A DNA stretch of 64,000 nt from Xanthomonas translucens pv. cerealis (GTDB taxonomy: Bacteria > Pseudomonadota > Gammaproteobacteria > Xanthomonadales > Xanthomonadaceae): assembly GCF_006838285.1 (NCBI RefSeq), contig NZ_CP038228.1, positions 1,860,001 to 1,924,000 of the forward strand. The letters run 5' to 3'. Position numbers and translations under genes: made by a program. Positions 53,774-61,304 of this stretch are shown one piece after another; the first letter of the stretch is position 1, and every line of letters begins with the position of its first letter. The notes under the pieces are model-generated. The model was not told the DNA's origin, made no database searches, and saw nothing but the letters and a program-made list of their open reading frames with translations.

Positions 53774-55960
53774 TCAAAGGTCGGCGATCCGCACGCGGCG
53801 TTCGGGATCGCGCTTGGCGCTGTACATGGCCTGGTCGGCGCGCTGGATGAGCAAGGCCGGATCGAATTCCGGGCCGGTCTGCAGCGCGATGCCGATGCTG
53901 GGCTGCAATGGCAGGCGCTGTCCGTCGACCACGCAACCGTCGTGCGCGGCGGCCAATACCCGCGCCGCTGCCGCCTGCGCTTCGCTGCGGGCGTCGGCCA
54001 ACTGGTCCAGCAGCACCACGAACTCGTCGCCGCCAAGGCGCGCGATGAAGTCCTGCTCGCGCAGGCAGGCCTTGAGCAATCGCGCGAAATGCACCAGTAC
54101 CGCATCGCCGGCGTGATGGCCGAAACGGTCGTTGACCGTCTTGAAATCGTTGAGGTCCAGGAACATCACCGCCACTTGGTCGGCGCCGCGGCGACCGGGC
54201 TGGGCCAGCATCCGGTGCAAGGTTTCGTTCCACGCCATCCGGTTCGGCAGCCCGGTCAGTTCGTCGCGCAGCGCGCGCGCCTCCATTAGCCGCGCCAGTC
54301 GCGTCTGCCCGGTGATGTCGCTGATCATGATGTGGAAGCCCGGTCGCGCCGGCGCCATGGAATCGTCGGGCACGTAGTTGGAGTGCATGACCCGCAGTTC
54401 GCCGGCCGCGTCGCGCAATTCCGTATCGAAGTGCTGCGCATCGCCGTCCAGCACCCGCTGCAGATACGGCCGGATCCTGTCCATGTGCTGCGCATCCAGC
54501 AAGTCCGGCAGGCGCCGGCCGATGATCGCCGCCGGCGCCAGCCCGAACCAGTCCGCATAGGGCTTGTTGACGAACTGATAGCGCAATTGGCTGTCGACGT
54601 AGGCGATCAGGGTCGGCGCGTTGTCGGCGATCGTGCGCAGCTGCGACTCGCTGTGGCGCAGGCGCGCCTCGGCCAGGTGCTGCTCGGTGACGTCCTGGAT
54701 CTGCGCCACCAAGTGCAGCGGCCGCTCGCGTTCGTCGCGCACCAACGACACCGCCTGTCGGGTCCACAGCGTGGCACCGTCGCGGCGCAGGTAGCGCTTG
54801 TCGAGGTGGTAGCCGCTGCGTTGCCCGGCCACCAGTTCGGCAGCCAGCGCCATGTCCTGGGCGACATCCTGCGGATGGCTGAGCTGCGGAAAATCCAGCG
54901 CCAGCAGCGCGTCGCGGTCGTAGCCCAGCATCGCGCACAAGGCATCGTTGACCTCGAGCCAGGCGCCTTGCAGCGAGACCAGCGCCATACCGTGCGCCGC
55001 CGCCGAGAACGCGCCGGAGAACCGCTGCCCGGCCAGCAGCGCGGCACGCAGCGCCTGGCGTTCGACGGTGACGTCGCGCATCACGCAGACCGCGCCCAGC
55101 GCGCGTCCGTCGGCGTCGTGCAGCCGCTCGGCGCTGCACAACACGCTGCGCGGCGGCTGTCCGGCGGCGGCGACGACGATCTCCGCATCGCGCACCGATT
55201 CACCGCGCCAGGCGCGCAACAGCGGGACCTGCTCGCTGTCGAGCGGGCGCCGGCCATCGGCGTCGAACAGGTCGAAATGCTGCGCCCATTGCGCCGGCGG
55301 CAATGCGCGCGGATCGGTACCGTGCCAGGCGCGCGCGACCCGGTTGAACTGGGCCAGCGAGCCGTCCGCCGCACACGATACGACCGCATCGGGCACCGTC
55401 TCCAGCAACAGGTTCAGCATCTGCGCCTGGGCCCGCGCAATGCGTGCGTCGCGCCGCGCCTCCAATTGCATCGTCACCTGCGCGGCCAGGCGCCGCAGCC
55501 CTTCGCGGTGCGCGTTGCCCAGCTGCCGCGGCATGGTGTCGATCACGCCCAGGCTGCCGTAGAGATAGCCGCCGCTGCCGCGCAAGGGCATGCCTGCATA
55601 GAAGCGGATATGCGGCGGCCCCTGCACCAGCGGATTGCCGGCGAAGCGCGGATCCTGCAGCGCATCCGGCACTTCCAGCAGTTCCGGCGACAGCAGCGCA
55701 TGCGCGCAGAACGACAGCTCGCGCGGGGTCTGCGCCACGTTCAGCCCGCGGCTGGCCTTGAACCACTGGCGGTGTTCGTCGATCAGCGTGACCAGTGCGA
55801 TCGGCACGTCGCACAGTTGGCTGGCCAGCCAGATCAGGTCGTCGAATACCGGCTCCGGCGGCGTATCCAGCACGCCCAGTTCGGCCACCGCGCGCAGGCG
55901 CTCCAGTTCGTCGGCGGGCAACGGCGCGGGAATGAAGCCGAGGGGCGGTCGCTGGGACAT
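53774..55960 (-). CDS. GAF-PAS-GGDEF diguanylate cyclase
   Basis: 728 residues; makes the second messenger c-di-GMP. A GAF domain (about 25-165, AQTPRELSFCAHALLS), then about three PAS/PAC domains (190-560) and a C-terminal GGDEF domain. The active site RLGGDEFVVLL is intact, and REQD five residues before it is an inhibitory I-site. No transmembrane segment and no EAL domain. The GAF domain may bind a small ligand. Start ATG 55960; the frame upstream begins with TTG and lacks a ribosome site. Confidence 0.92.
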   Translation of the reverse strand: MSQRPPLGFIPAPLPADELERLRAVAELGVLDTPPEPVFDDLIWLASQLCDVPIALVTLIDEHRQWFKASRGLNVAQTPRELSFCAHALLSPELLEVPDALQDPRFAGNPLVQGPPHIRFYAGMPLRGSGGYLYGSLGVIDTMPRQLGNAHREGLRRLAAQVTMQLEARRDARIARAQAQMLNLLLETVPDAVVSCAADGSLAQFNRVARAWHGTDPRALPPAQWAQHFDLFDADGRRPLDSEQVPLLRAWRGESVRDAEIVVAAAGQPPRSVLCSAERLHDADGRALGAVCVMRDVTVERQALRAALLAGQRFSGAFSAAAHGMALVSLQGAWLEVNDALCAMLGYDRDALLALDFPQLSHPQDVAQDMALAAELVAGQRSGYHLDKRYLRRDGATLWTRQAVSLVRDERERPLHLVAQIQDVTEQHLAEARLRHSESQLRTIADNAPTLIAYVDSQLRYQFVNKPYADWFGLAPAAIIGRRLPDLLDAQHMDRIRPYLQRVLDGDAQHFDTELRDAAGELRVMHSNYVPDDSMAPARPGFHIMISDITGQTRLARLMEARALRDELTGLPNRMAWNETLHRMLAQPGRRGADQVAVMFLDLNDFKTVNDRFGHHAGDAVLVHFARLLKACLREQDFIARLGGDEFVVLLDQLADARSEAQAAAARVLAAAHDGCVVDGQRLPLQPSIGIALQTGPEFDPALLIQRADQAMYSAKRDPERRVRIADL

Positions 55961-56076
55961 GCGCGGCAAGTGGGATGGACCCGGTCACGATAACTGGCCG
56001 CGGGCGGCGATGGCAGTCGCACGAGCGCGGTTGGCGACATGCACCACATTCGGCGCGCACTGCGGGTGGCGCGACA

Positions 56077-56457
56077 TACGGCGTAACCCTGCGCCTGGTA
56101 GAACGCCACCGCGTTGAGCGCGGCGGCCAGGTGGCCGCGCGCGCCTGGCACCAGCTTGACCTCCCGCGCATGCAGGCGTCGCCCCGGTCCACTGCCGCGC
56201 CAGTCGGGATCGATGAACAACCCATCGATCTCGCTGCCGGCCAGATCGGCCACGCCGAAGCCGCGCAGGCGCCCGCCGGCGTCCTCGGCGAGCATCGCGC
56301 CGCCGCTGGCGATCAGCTGCGGATACGTCGCCTACGCCGGCGCCGACGCCCAGGCCGCGATGACCTCGGGCGGATAGTGCGTGCTGCACACCTGGCGCAC
56401 GCTGCGGGTGCGCAGCGCACACATCGCGGCGATATCGACGCGCCGCACCGCGCGCAA
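56077..56457 (-). pseudogene. Decayed GNAT acetyltransferase
   Basis: Two in-frame pieces of a GNAT protein are split by TAG (56334-56332). The first has LRAVRRVDIAAMCALR and HYPPEVIAAW; the second has AMLAEDAGGRLRGFGVADLA, the acetyl-CoA region IDPDWRGSGPGRRL and AFYQAQGYAV. The expected ATG, overlapping the preceding stop as ATGA, is in a different frame from the homology. The end runs into the GGDEF gene without a family-like terminus. At least one nonsense and one frameshift are implied. Confidence 0.75.
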
Positions 56458-56476
56458 GGCGACGGCGCAGCGGCGC

Positions 56477-58102
56477 TCATCGCGCCTTGCTGTCGCGCAG
56501 GCCGCGGATCCGCACCGGCGGCTGGAACGAATCGCTGCGCGCATCGGCCCAGTACTCCTGGAACACCGCATGGTCGGGCACGCCGTCGCGCAGCAGTTCG
56601 CCCGGCTCCAGATAGCGATACAGCGAGGCCAGCGAACGGATCTCGACCTGTGAAATGCGCCGCAGGATGTGCTCCGGCCCCAGTTGCGACGGATCCGCCA
56701 GGCCGGCGGCGCTGAGCAGTTCGCGCAGCGCACGCAGGGTGTTGGCGTGGTAGTGCTGCACCCGCACCGCCTTGTCGGTCGGATCCAGGTGCTTCCAGCG
56801 GCGCTGGTCCTGGGTGGCGATGCCGGTCGGGCAGCGGTCGCTGTGGCAGCTCAGCGACTGGATGCAACCCAGCGCGAACATGAAGCCGCGCCCGGCGTTG
56901 CACCAGTCCGCGCCCAGCGCCAGGGTGCGCGCGATATCGAAGGCGCTGGTGATCTTGCCGGCCGCGCCGAGCTTGATCCGCTCGCGCAGGTCCAGCCCGA
57001 CCAGGGTGTTGTGCACCAGCAGCAGCGCCTCGTGCATCGGCACGCCGACATGGTCGATGAACTCGGCCGGCGCCGCGCCGGTGCCGCCTTCGGCGCCGTC
57101 GATGACGATGAAATCCGGGTACAGCCCGCTTTCCTGCATCGCCTTGGCGATCGCGAACCACTCCCACGGATGCCCGATCGCCAGCTTGAAGCCGCTCGGC
57201 TTGCCGCCGGACAACGCACGCAGCCGGGCCACGAACTGCAGCAGCTGCAGCGGCGTGGAGAACGCCGAATGGCGCGACGGCGACACGCAATCCTGGCCCA
57301 TCGCCACGCCGCGGGTGGCGGCGATCTCGGCGCTGACCTTGGCCGCCGGCAGCACCCCGCCGTGGCCGGGCTTGGCGCCCTGCGACAGCTTGACCTCGAT
57401 CATCTTCACCTGCGCCAGGGTGGCGTTGGCGACGAAGCGCTCCTCGCTGAAGCGCCCGTCCGCATCGCGGCAACCGAAATAGCCCGAGCCGATCTCCCAC
57501 ACCAGGTCGCCGCCGCATTCGCGGTGATACGGCGAGATCGAACCTTCGCCGGTGTCGTGGTAGAAGCCGCCGCGGCGCGCGCCTTCGTTGAGCGCGCGGA
57601 TGGCGTTGGCCGACAGCGCGCCGAAGCTCATCGCCGAGATGTTGAACACGCTGGCCGAGTAAGGCTGCGCGCAGTCGGCGCCGATGCTGACGCGGAAATC
57701 GTGATGCGCGATCTCGCTGGTCGCCAGCGAGTGGTTGAGCCACTCGTAGTCGGTGGCGTAGGCGCTGCGCAGGGTGCCGAACGGCACCACGTCCATGACG
57801 TTCTTGGCGCGCTGGTAGACCAGGGCGCGCTGCTGGCGCGAGAACGGCGCCTCCTCGATATCGCTCTGCAGGAAATACTGGCGCATCTCCGGGCCGACCG
57901 ATTCCAGGCCGTAGCGGAAGTGCGCCAGGATCGGATAGTTGCGGCGCAGCGTGCTGCGCATCTGCACTAGGTCCCAGGTGCCGAGCAGGGCCAGGATCGC
58001 GAAGGCGGCCACGCCCCAGCCCCACAACGGCCAGATCGCGCACAGGGCGATGGACAGCGCCAGCAGCGCGCAGCTGGCGACATAGGCTAGGTAGCGGTGC
58101 AT
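56477..58102 (-). CDS. FMN-binding glutamate synthase-like protein
   Basis: 541 residues. Two N-terminal transmembrane helices (about 5-40, including LLALSIALCAIWPLWGWG) anchor a cytosolic GltB-type synthase domain: SFGALSANAIRALNEG, GEGSISPYHRECG, GHGGVLPAAKVSAEI, VIDGAEGGTGAAPAEF and Cys-rich GCIQSLSCHSDRCPTGIA. The amidotransferase and GltD partners are absent. Family members occur widely, with no settled reaction; ammonia-dependent glutamate synthesis or another FMN oxidoreduction are possible. Confidence 0.88.
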   Translation of the reverse strand: MHRYLAYVASCALLALSIALCAIWPLWGWGVAAFAILALLGTWDLVQMRSTLRRNYPILAHFRYGLESVGPEMRQYFLQSDIEEAPFSRQQRALVYQRAKNVMDVVPFGTLRSAYATDYEWLNHSLATSEIAHHDFRVSIGADCAQPYSASVFNISAMSFGALSANAIRALNEGARRGGFYHDTGEGSISPYHRECGGDLVWEIGSGYFGCRDADGRFSEERFVANATLAQVKMIEVKLSQGAKPGHGGVLPAAKVSAEIAATRGVAMGQDCVSPSRHSAFSTPLQLLQFVARLRALSGGKPSGFKLAIGHPWEWFAIAKAMQESGLYPDFIVIDGAEGGTGAAPAEFIDHVGVPMHEALLLVHNTLVGLDLRERIKLGAAGKITSAFDIARTLALGADWCNAGRGFMFALGCIQSLSCHSDRCPTGIATQDQRRWKHLDPTDKAVRVQHYHANTLRALRELLSAAGLADPSQLGPEHILRRISQVEIRSLASLYRYLEPGELLRDGVPDHAVFQEYWADARSDSFQPPVRIRGLRDSKAR

Positions 58103-58202
58103 CGCGTTCCTCGCGAGTTTCGGAAGCCCGCGAGTGTAGGCGCTGCAGGCCGGCAATGGCGCTGGCGCCGCCTACGGCGCGCTTGGGCGGCGTACAGCTT
58201 GG

Positions 58203-58221
58203 CGGTGCACAGCGTGCACCG
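58203..58221 (-). terminator. Possible hairpin terminator after the UDP-sugar dehydrogenase
   Basis: Perfect 8-bp stem CGGTGCAC/GTGCACCG, three-base loop, just past the stop codon. No T run follows, so it could be an RNA-stabilising stem. Confidence 0.4.
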
Positions 58222-58228
58222 CTGTGCG

Positions 58229-59521
58229 CTACAGCCGGTCGTCCACCGCTTCGCGCGGCCACACCGACTTGACGTCGTAGACCACCAGGTTCGGCGTGCC
58301 CAGCGCGCGGATCTGCGCGGCATCGAAACCGCGGTATTCGTCGTGCGCCACCGCCAGCACCACCGCGTCGTAGCGACCGGCGACCGGCGCCGGCAGCAGT
58401 TCCACCCCGCCATGTTCGCGCGCCAACTGCGGCGCGGCCCACGGATCGCAGGCATCGACCTGCGCGCCGCTGGCGGCAAGCGCCTGCACCAGCTCCAGCG
58501 CGCGGCTGTTGCGCAGGTCCGGGCAGTTCTCCTTGAAGGTGACACCGAGCACCAGGATCGCGGCCGCGGCCATGTCCACGCCCTTGTCCGCCAGCAGCGC
58601 CTGCACCCGTGCGGCGACGTGCGCGCCGACCCGGTTGTTGACCTGCCGCGCGGTGTGGATCAGGTTCGGGTGATAGCCCATGCTCTCGGACTTGTGCAGC
58701 AGGTAGTACGGATCCACGCCGATGCAGTGGCCGCCGACCAGGCCGGGGCGGAACGGCAGGAAGTTCCATTTGGTGCCGGCTGCCTCCAGCACGTCCTGGG
58801 TATCGATGCCGAGGCGGTCGAAGATCAGCGCCAGCTCGTTGACCAAGGCGATGTTGACGTCGCGCTGGATGTTCTCCACCACCTTCGCCGCCTCGGCCAC
58901 GCGGATCGACGGCGCGCGCCAGGTGCCGGCGTCGATGATGCTCGCGTACAGCGCATCCACTGCATCGGCGGCCGCGGCGCTGGAGCCGGAGGTGATCTTG
59001 CGGATGTCGGCCAGGCGCCGCTGGCGGTCGCCCGGATTGACCCGCTCCGGGCTGTAGCCGCAATGGAAATCCTCGTTGAAACGCAGGCCCGAGCCTTGTT
59101 CCAGCAGCGGCACGCACACCTCTTCGGTGGTGCCCGGATACACCGTGGATTCGTAGATCACCAGGTCGCCGCGCTTGAGCACGCCGGCGAGCAGTTCGCT
59201 GGCCTGGCGCAGCGGCTGCAGGTCGGGCTGTTCGTAGGCGTCGATCGGGGTCGGCACGGTGACGATGTAGACGTTGCGGTCGCGCAACGCGGCGGCATCG
59301 TCGCTGTAGCGCAGGTGCACGCCGGCGCGCAGTTCGTCCGGCTCCATCTCCAGGGTCTGGTCGTGACCGTCGCGCAACTGCGCCACGCGCTGCGCGTCGA
59401 TGTCGTAGCCGAGCGTGTCGTAGCGCGCGCCGAACGCCACCGCCAACGGCAAGCCGACATAGCCCAGGCCGATGACGGCGATGCGCAGCTGCGCGGGATC
59501 GAACACGAGAGCGACGGGCAT
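58229..59521 (-). CDS. Nucleotide-sugar dehydrogenase (TviB/WbpO type)
   Basis: 430-residue UDP-glucose/GDP-mannose dehydrogenase family enzyme, NAD-dependent two-step oxidation of a UDP-HexNAc to its uronic acid. Rossmann motif AVIGLGYVGLPLAVAFG, YESTVYPGTTEE, GYSPERVNPGD, Lys in TKWNFLPF and catalytic Cys in GGHCIGVDPYYL. Closest in style to TviB/VipA proteins of capsule loci. No epimerase or glycosyltransferase is nearby. Confidence 0.9.
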   Translation of the reverse strand: MPVALVFDPAQLRIAVIGLGYVGLPLAVAFGARYDTLGYDIDAQRVAQLRDGHDQTLEMEPDELRAGVHLRYSDDAAALRDRNVYIVTVPTPIDAYEQPDLQPLRQASELLAGVLKRGDLVIYESTVYPGTTEEVCVPLLEQGSGLRFNEDFHCGYSPERVNPGDRQRRLADIRKITSGSSAAAADAVDALYASIIDAGTWRAPSIRVAEAAKVVENIQRDVNIALVNELALIFDRLGIDTQDVLEAAGTKWNFLPFRPGLVGGHCIGVDPYYLLHKSESMGYHPNLIHTARQVNNRVGAHVAARVQALLADKGVDMAAAAILVLGVTFKENCPDLRNSRALELVQALAASGAQVDACDPWAAPQLAREHGGVELLPAPVAGRYDAVVLAVAHDEYRGFDAAQIRALGTPNLVVYDVKSVWPREAVDDRL

Positions 59522-59821
59522 GCGGTTCCTTTCAGGGCGCCGCGACGGCGCTGGGAGCCGGCGCCGCGGGAGGTCGCGGAAGTGCGGATGTCCGCGGCGC
59601 GGACCCGCGGCCATGGTAAGCGGCGCGGCGGCGCGCTCCAAGCGGGCGTGCAAGGCGGGTTCCCGCTGAGCGCGCGGCATTGCGAAATGGCCGCGCATGC
59701 CACAGTTCTTGCCACCGCCGCGACGCGGATGTGACCTGGCCTTTACGCCACACGTCCTATGCTGTACGGACGCTTCTGCGCAATTCCGCAACACCCCCAC
59801 CCAACTACAGGAGATCTCGCC
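59522..59821. other. Divergent intergenic region
   Basis: 300 bases between the divergently transcribed UDP-sugar dehydrogenase and the 107-residue gene. No gene or clear hairpin is visible; the AT content rises at 59,735-59,800, where the promoter of the right-hand gene is expected. Confidence 0.5.
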
Positions 59822-60145
59822 GTGAGCCATGCTCCGAGCCTGCTCGTGGATGTCGAAGCCGAACTGGCGCATTGGAAGACGCTGCACGGGGAAGGCAAGC
59901 TGGGCGCGCAGTCCTTCAGCGAGCATGCGCGCCTGATCAAGATGGCCTGCGACGTGTTCCTGCGACTGCCGCGCGAGTCCAATGCGGTGCGCATGCAACG
60001 GCTGCGCCAACGCTACGACGCCGAGCATCCGTGGCCGCGCATCGCCTGGAGCGACGCGGAAACCCTGATCCTGGGCTGCTGGGCCAGGCTTGACGGTTCG
60101 GAGCGGCGCGATACCCATCGCGATCCGGCCCCTGTCCCGGCCTGA
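59822..60145 (+). CDS. Conserved hypothetical protein, 107 residues
   Basis: Not assigned to a family. GTG 59822 is preceded by AGGAGA seven bases upstream, better than the ATG at 59759. The product is soluble, mainly helical and has no signal peptide: LLVDVEAELAHWKTLHGEG, FSEHARLIKMACDVFLRL, then EHPWPRIAWSDAETLILG. Converges with the LacI regulator, nine bases apart. Confidence 0.7.
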   Translation: MSHAPSLLVDVEAELAHWKTLHGEGKLGAQSFSEHARLIKMACDVFLRLPRESNAVRMQRLRQRYDAEHPWPRIAWSDAETLILGCWARLDGSERRDTHRDPAPVPA

Positions 60146-60154
60146 TCCTGGAGA

Positions 60155-61135
60155 TCAGCGCAGGCTCGACCCGCGCACGATGCAGCGACCGCTCAACACC
60201 ACCTTGCGCATCGGCAAGGTCGGCGCATTCAGCCGTTCCAGCAGCAATGACATCGCGGTGCGGCCCATGTCCTCCACCGGTTGTTCGATCACGGTGATGC
60301 CCGGCTCGACCAGGTCGGTCCAGCTCTCGTTGTCGAACCCGGCCAGCGCCAGGTCCTGCGGAATGCGCAGGCCGGCGCCGCGCGCGGCCTTCAGCGCACC
60401 CATCAGCAACAAGCTGTTGCTGGCCACCAGCGCCTCGGGGCGCTCGGGTTGCGCCAGCCACGCCTGCACTTCGGCGGTCGCCGCCGCCGCGCTCGGCGCC
60501 ACCTCGCGGTAGTCCGGCGCCAGATCGTGCGCCTGCATCGCCGCCAGATAGCCGTCGCGACGCTCGGCGGCGGTGCTACTGGTCTTGCCGAACAGCCCGC
60601 CGATGCGGCGCAAGCCGCGCTTGGCCAGGTGCTCGATCAAGCTCGCCATCGCCGCGGCGTTGTCCAGCACCACGCTGTCGTGCACCCCCGCCTTGCCGGC
60701 ACGGTCGAGCAGCACCACCGGGTAGTCGAAATTCAACGTCGGCAACTGGCTCTGGGTGGTGCGGGTCGGCGCGAAGATCAGGCCGCTGACCCGCTCCTCC
60801 TGCATCAGTTGCAGGTACAGCGCCTCGCGCTGCGGATCCTCGTCGGTATTGCACAGGATCACGCGCATCCCGGCGCGGTAGGCCACCTCCTCGACCGCGC
60901 CGATCGCCGCGGTGAAGAACGGGTTGCGGATGTCGGCCACGATCAGCCCGACGATCCCCGAATGCTGCGAGCGCAAGCGTCGCGCCATCAGGTTGGGCCG
61001 GTAGCCGGTCTCGCGCACCGCCGCCTCGACCCGCGCCCGCACCTCCTCGCTGACCGGGCCCTGGCCCAGCGCCCGCGACACGGTCGAGGTCGAGACCCCG
61101 GCCACCCGCGCCACGTCGTGGATACTGACTGTCAC
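60155..61135 (-). CDS. fruR: LacI-family regulator of the fructose operon
   Basis: 326 residues. N-terminal helix-turn-helix with hinge (IHDVARVAGVSTSTVSRAL, then ARRLRSQHSGIVGLIVADI) and a periplasmic-binding-protein-like effector domain. The start is GTG 61135. It is divergent from fruB, and two AACGTT-centred palindromes lie in the shared region, one next to its own start, so it probably represses itself and fruB-fruK-fruA. Effector by analogy fructose-1-phosphate or fructose-1,6-bisphosphate. Confidence 0.88.
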   Translation of the reverse strand: MTVSIHDVARVAGVSTSTVSRALGQGPVSEEVRARVEAAVRETGYRPNLMARRLRSQHSGIVGLIVADIRNPFFTAAIGAVEEVAYRAGMRVILCNTDEDPQREALYLQLMQEERVSGLIFAPTRTTQSQLPTLNFDYPVVLLDRAGKAGVHDSVVLDNAAAMASLIEHLAKRGLRRIGGLFGKTSSTAAERRDGYLAAMQAHDLAPDYREVAPSAAAATAEVQAWLAQPERPEALVASNSLLLMGALKAARGAGLRIPQDLALAGFDNESWTDLVEPGITVIEQPVEDMGRTAMSLLLERLNAPTLPMRKVVLSGRCIVRGSSLR

Positions 61136-61136
61136 T

Positions 61137-61148
61137 GGCAACGTTCCC
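61137..61148. promoter_or_regulatory. Operator-like half-perfect palindrome at the regulator start
   Basis: GGCAACGTTCCC, one mismatch from the perfect GGGAACGTTCCC core found at the fruB side. It sits immediately upstream of the fruR GTG (61135), consistent with autoregulation. Confidence 0.7.
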
Positions 61149-61243
61149 GCAAAATTCCCACTGCAACACCCTTCCAAGTGGCCGGATTTGATAGTAGCAC
61201 CGGCATTTCCCGAATAAATTGTGCAGTGCACATTGACGCGGAA

Positions 61244-61259
61244 GTGGGAACGTTCCCAC
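61244..61259. promoter_or_regulatory. fruB operator
   Basis: Perfect 16-bp palindrome GTGGGAACGTTCCCAC, the typical shape of a LacI-family operator, 45 bases upstream of the fruB GTG. Confidence 0.82.
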
Positions 61260-61304
61260 ACTGCGCCCACTCGCCGCCCCAGATCTTCGAAGGATGCCCC
61301 CCGC

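Noticed and set aside
56313..59117. 934-codon minus-strand open frame over the GltB-like and UDP-sugar dehydrogenase genes
   Set aside because: Out of frame with both genes, Arg/Gly/Ala low complexity, spans a clear intergenic hairpin.
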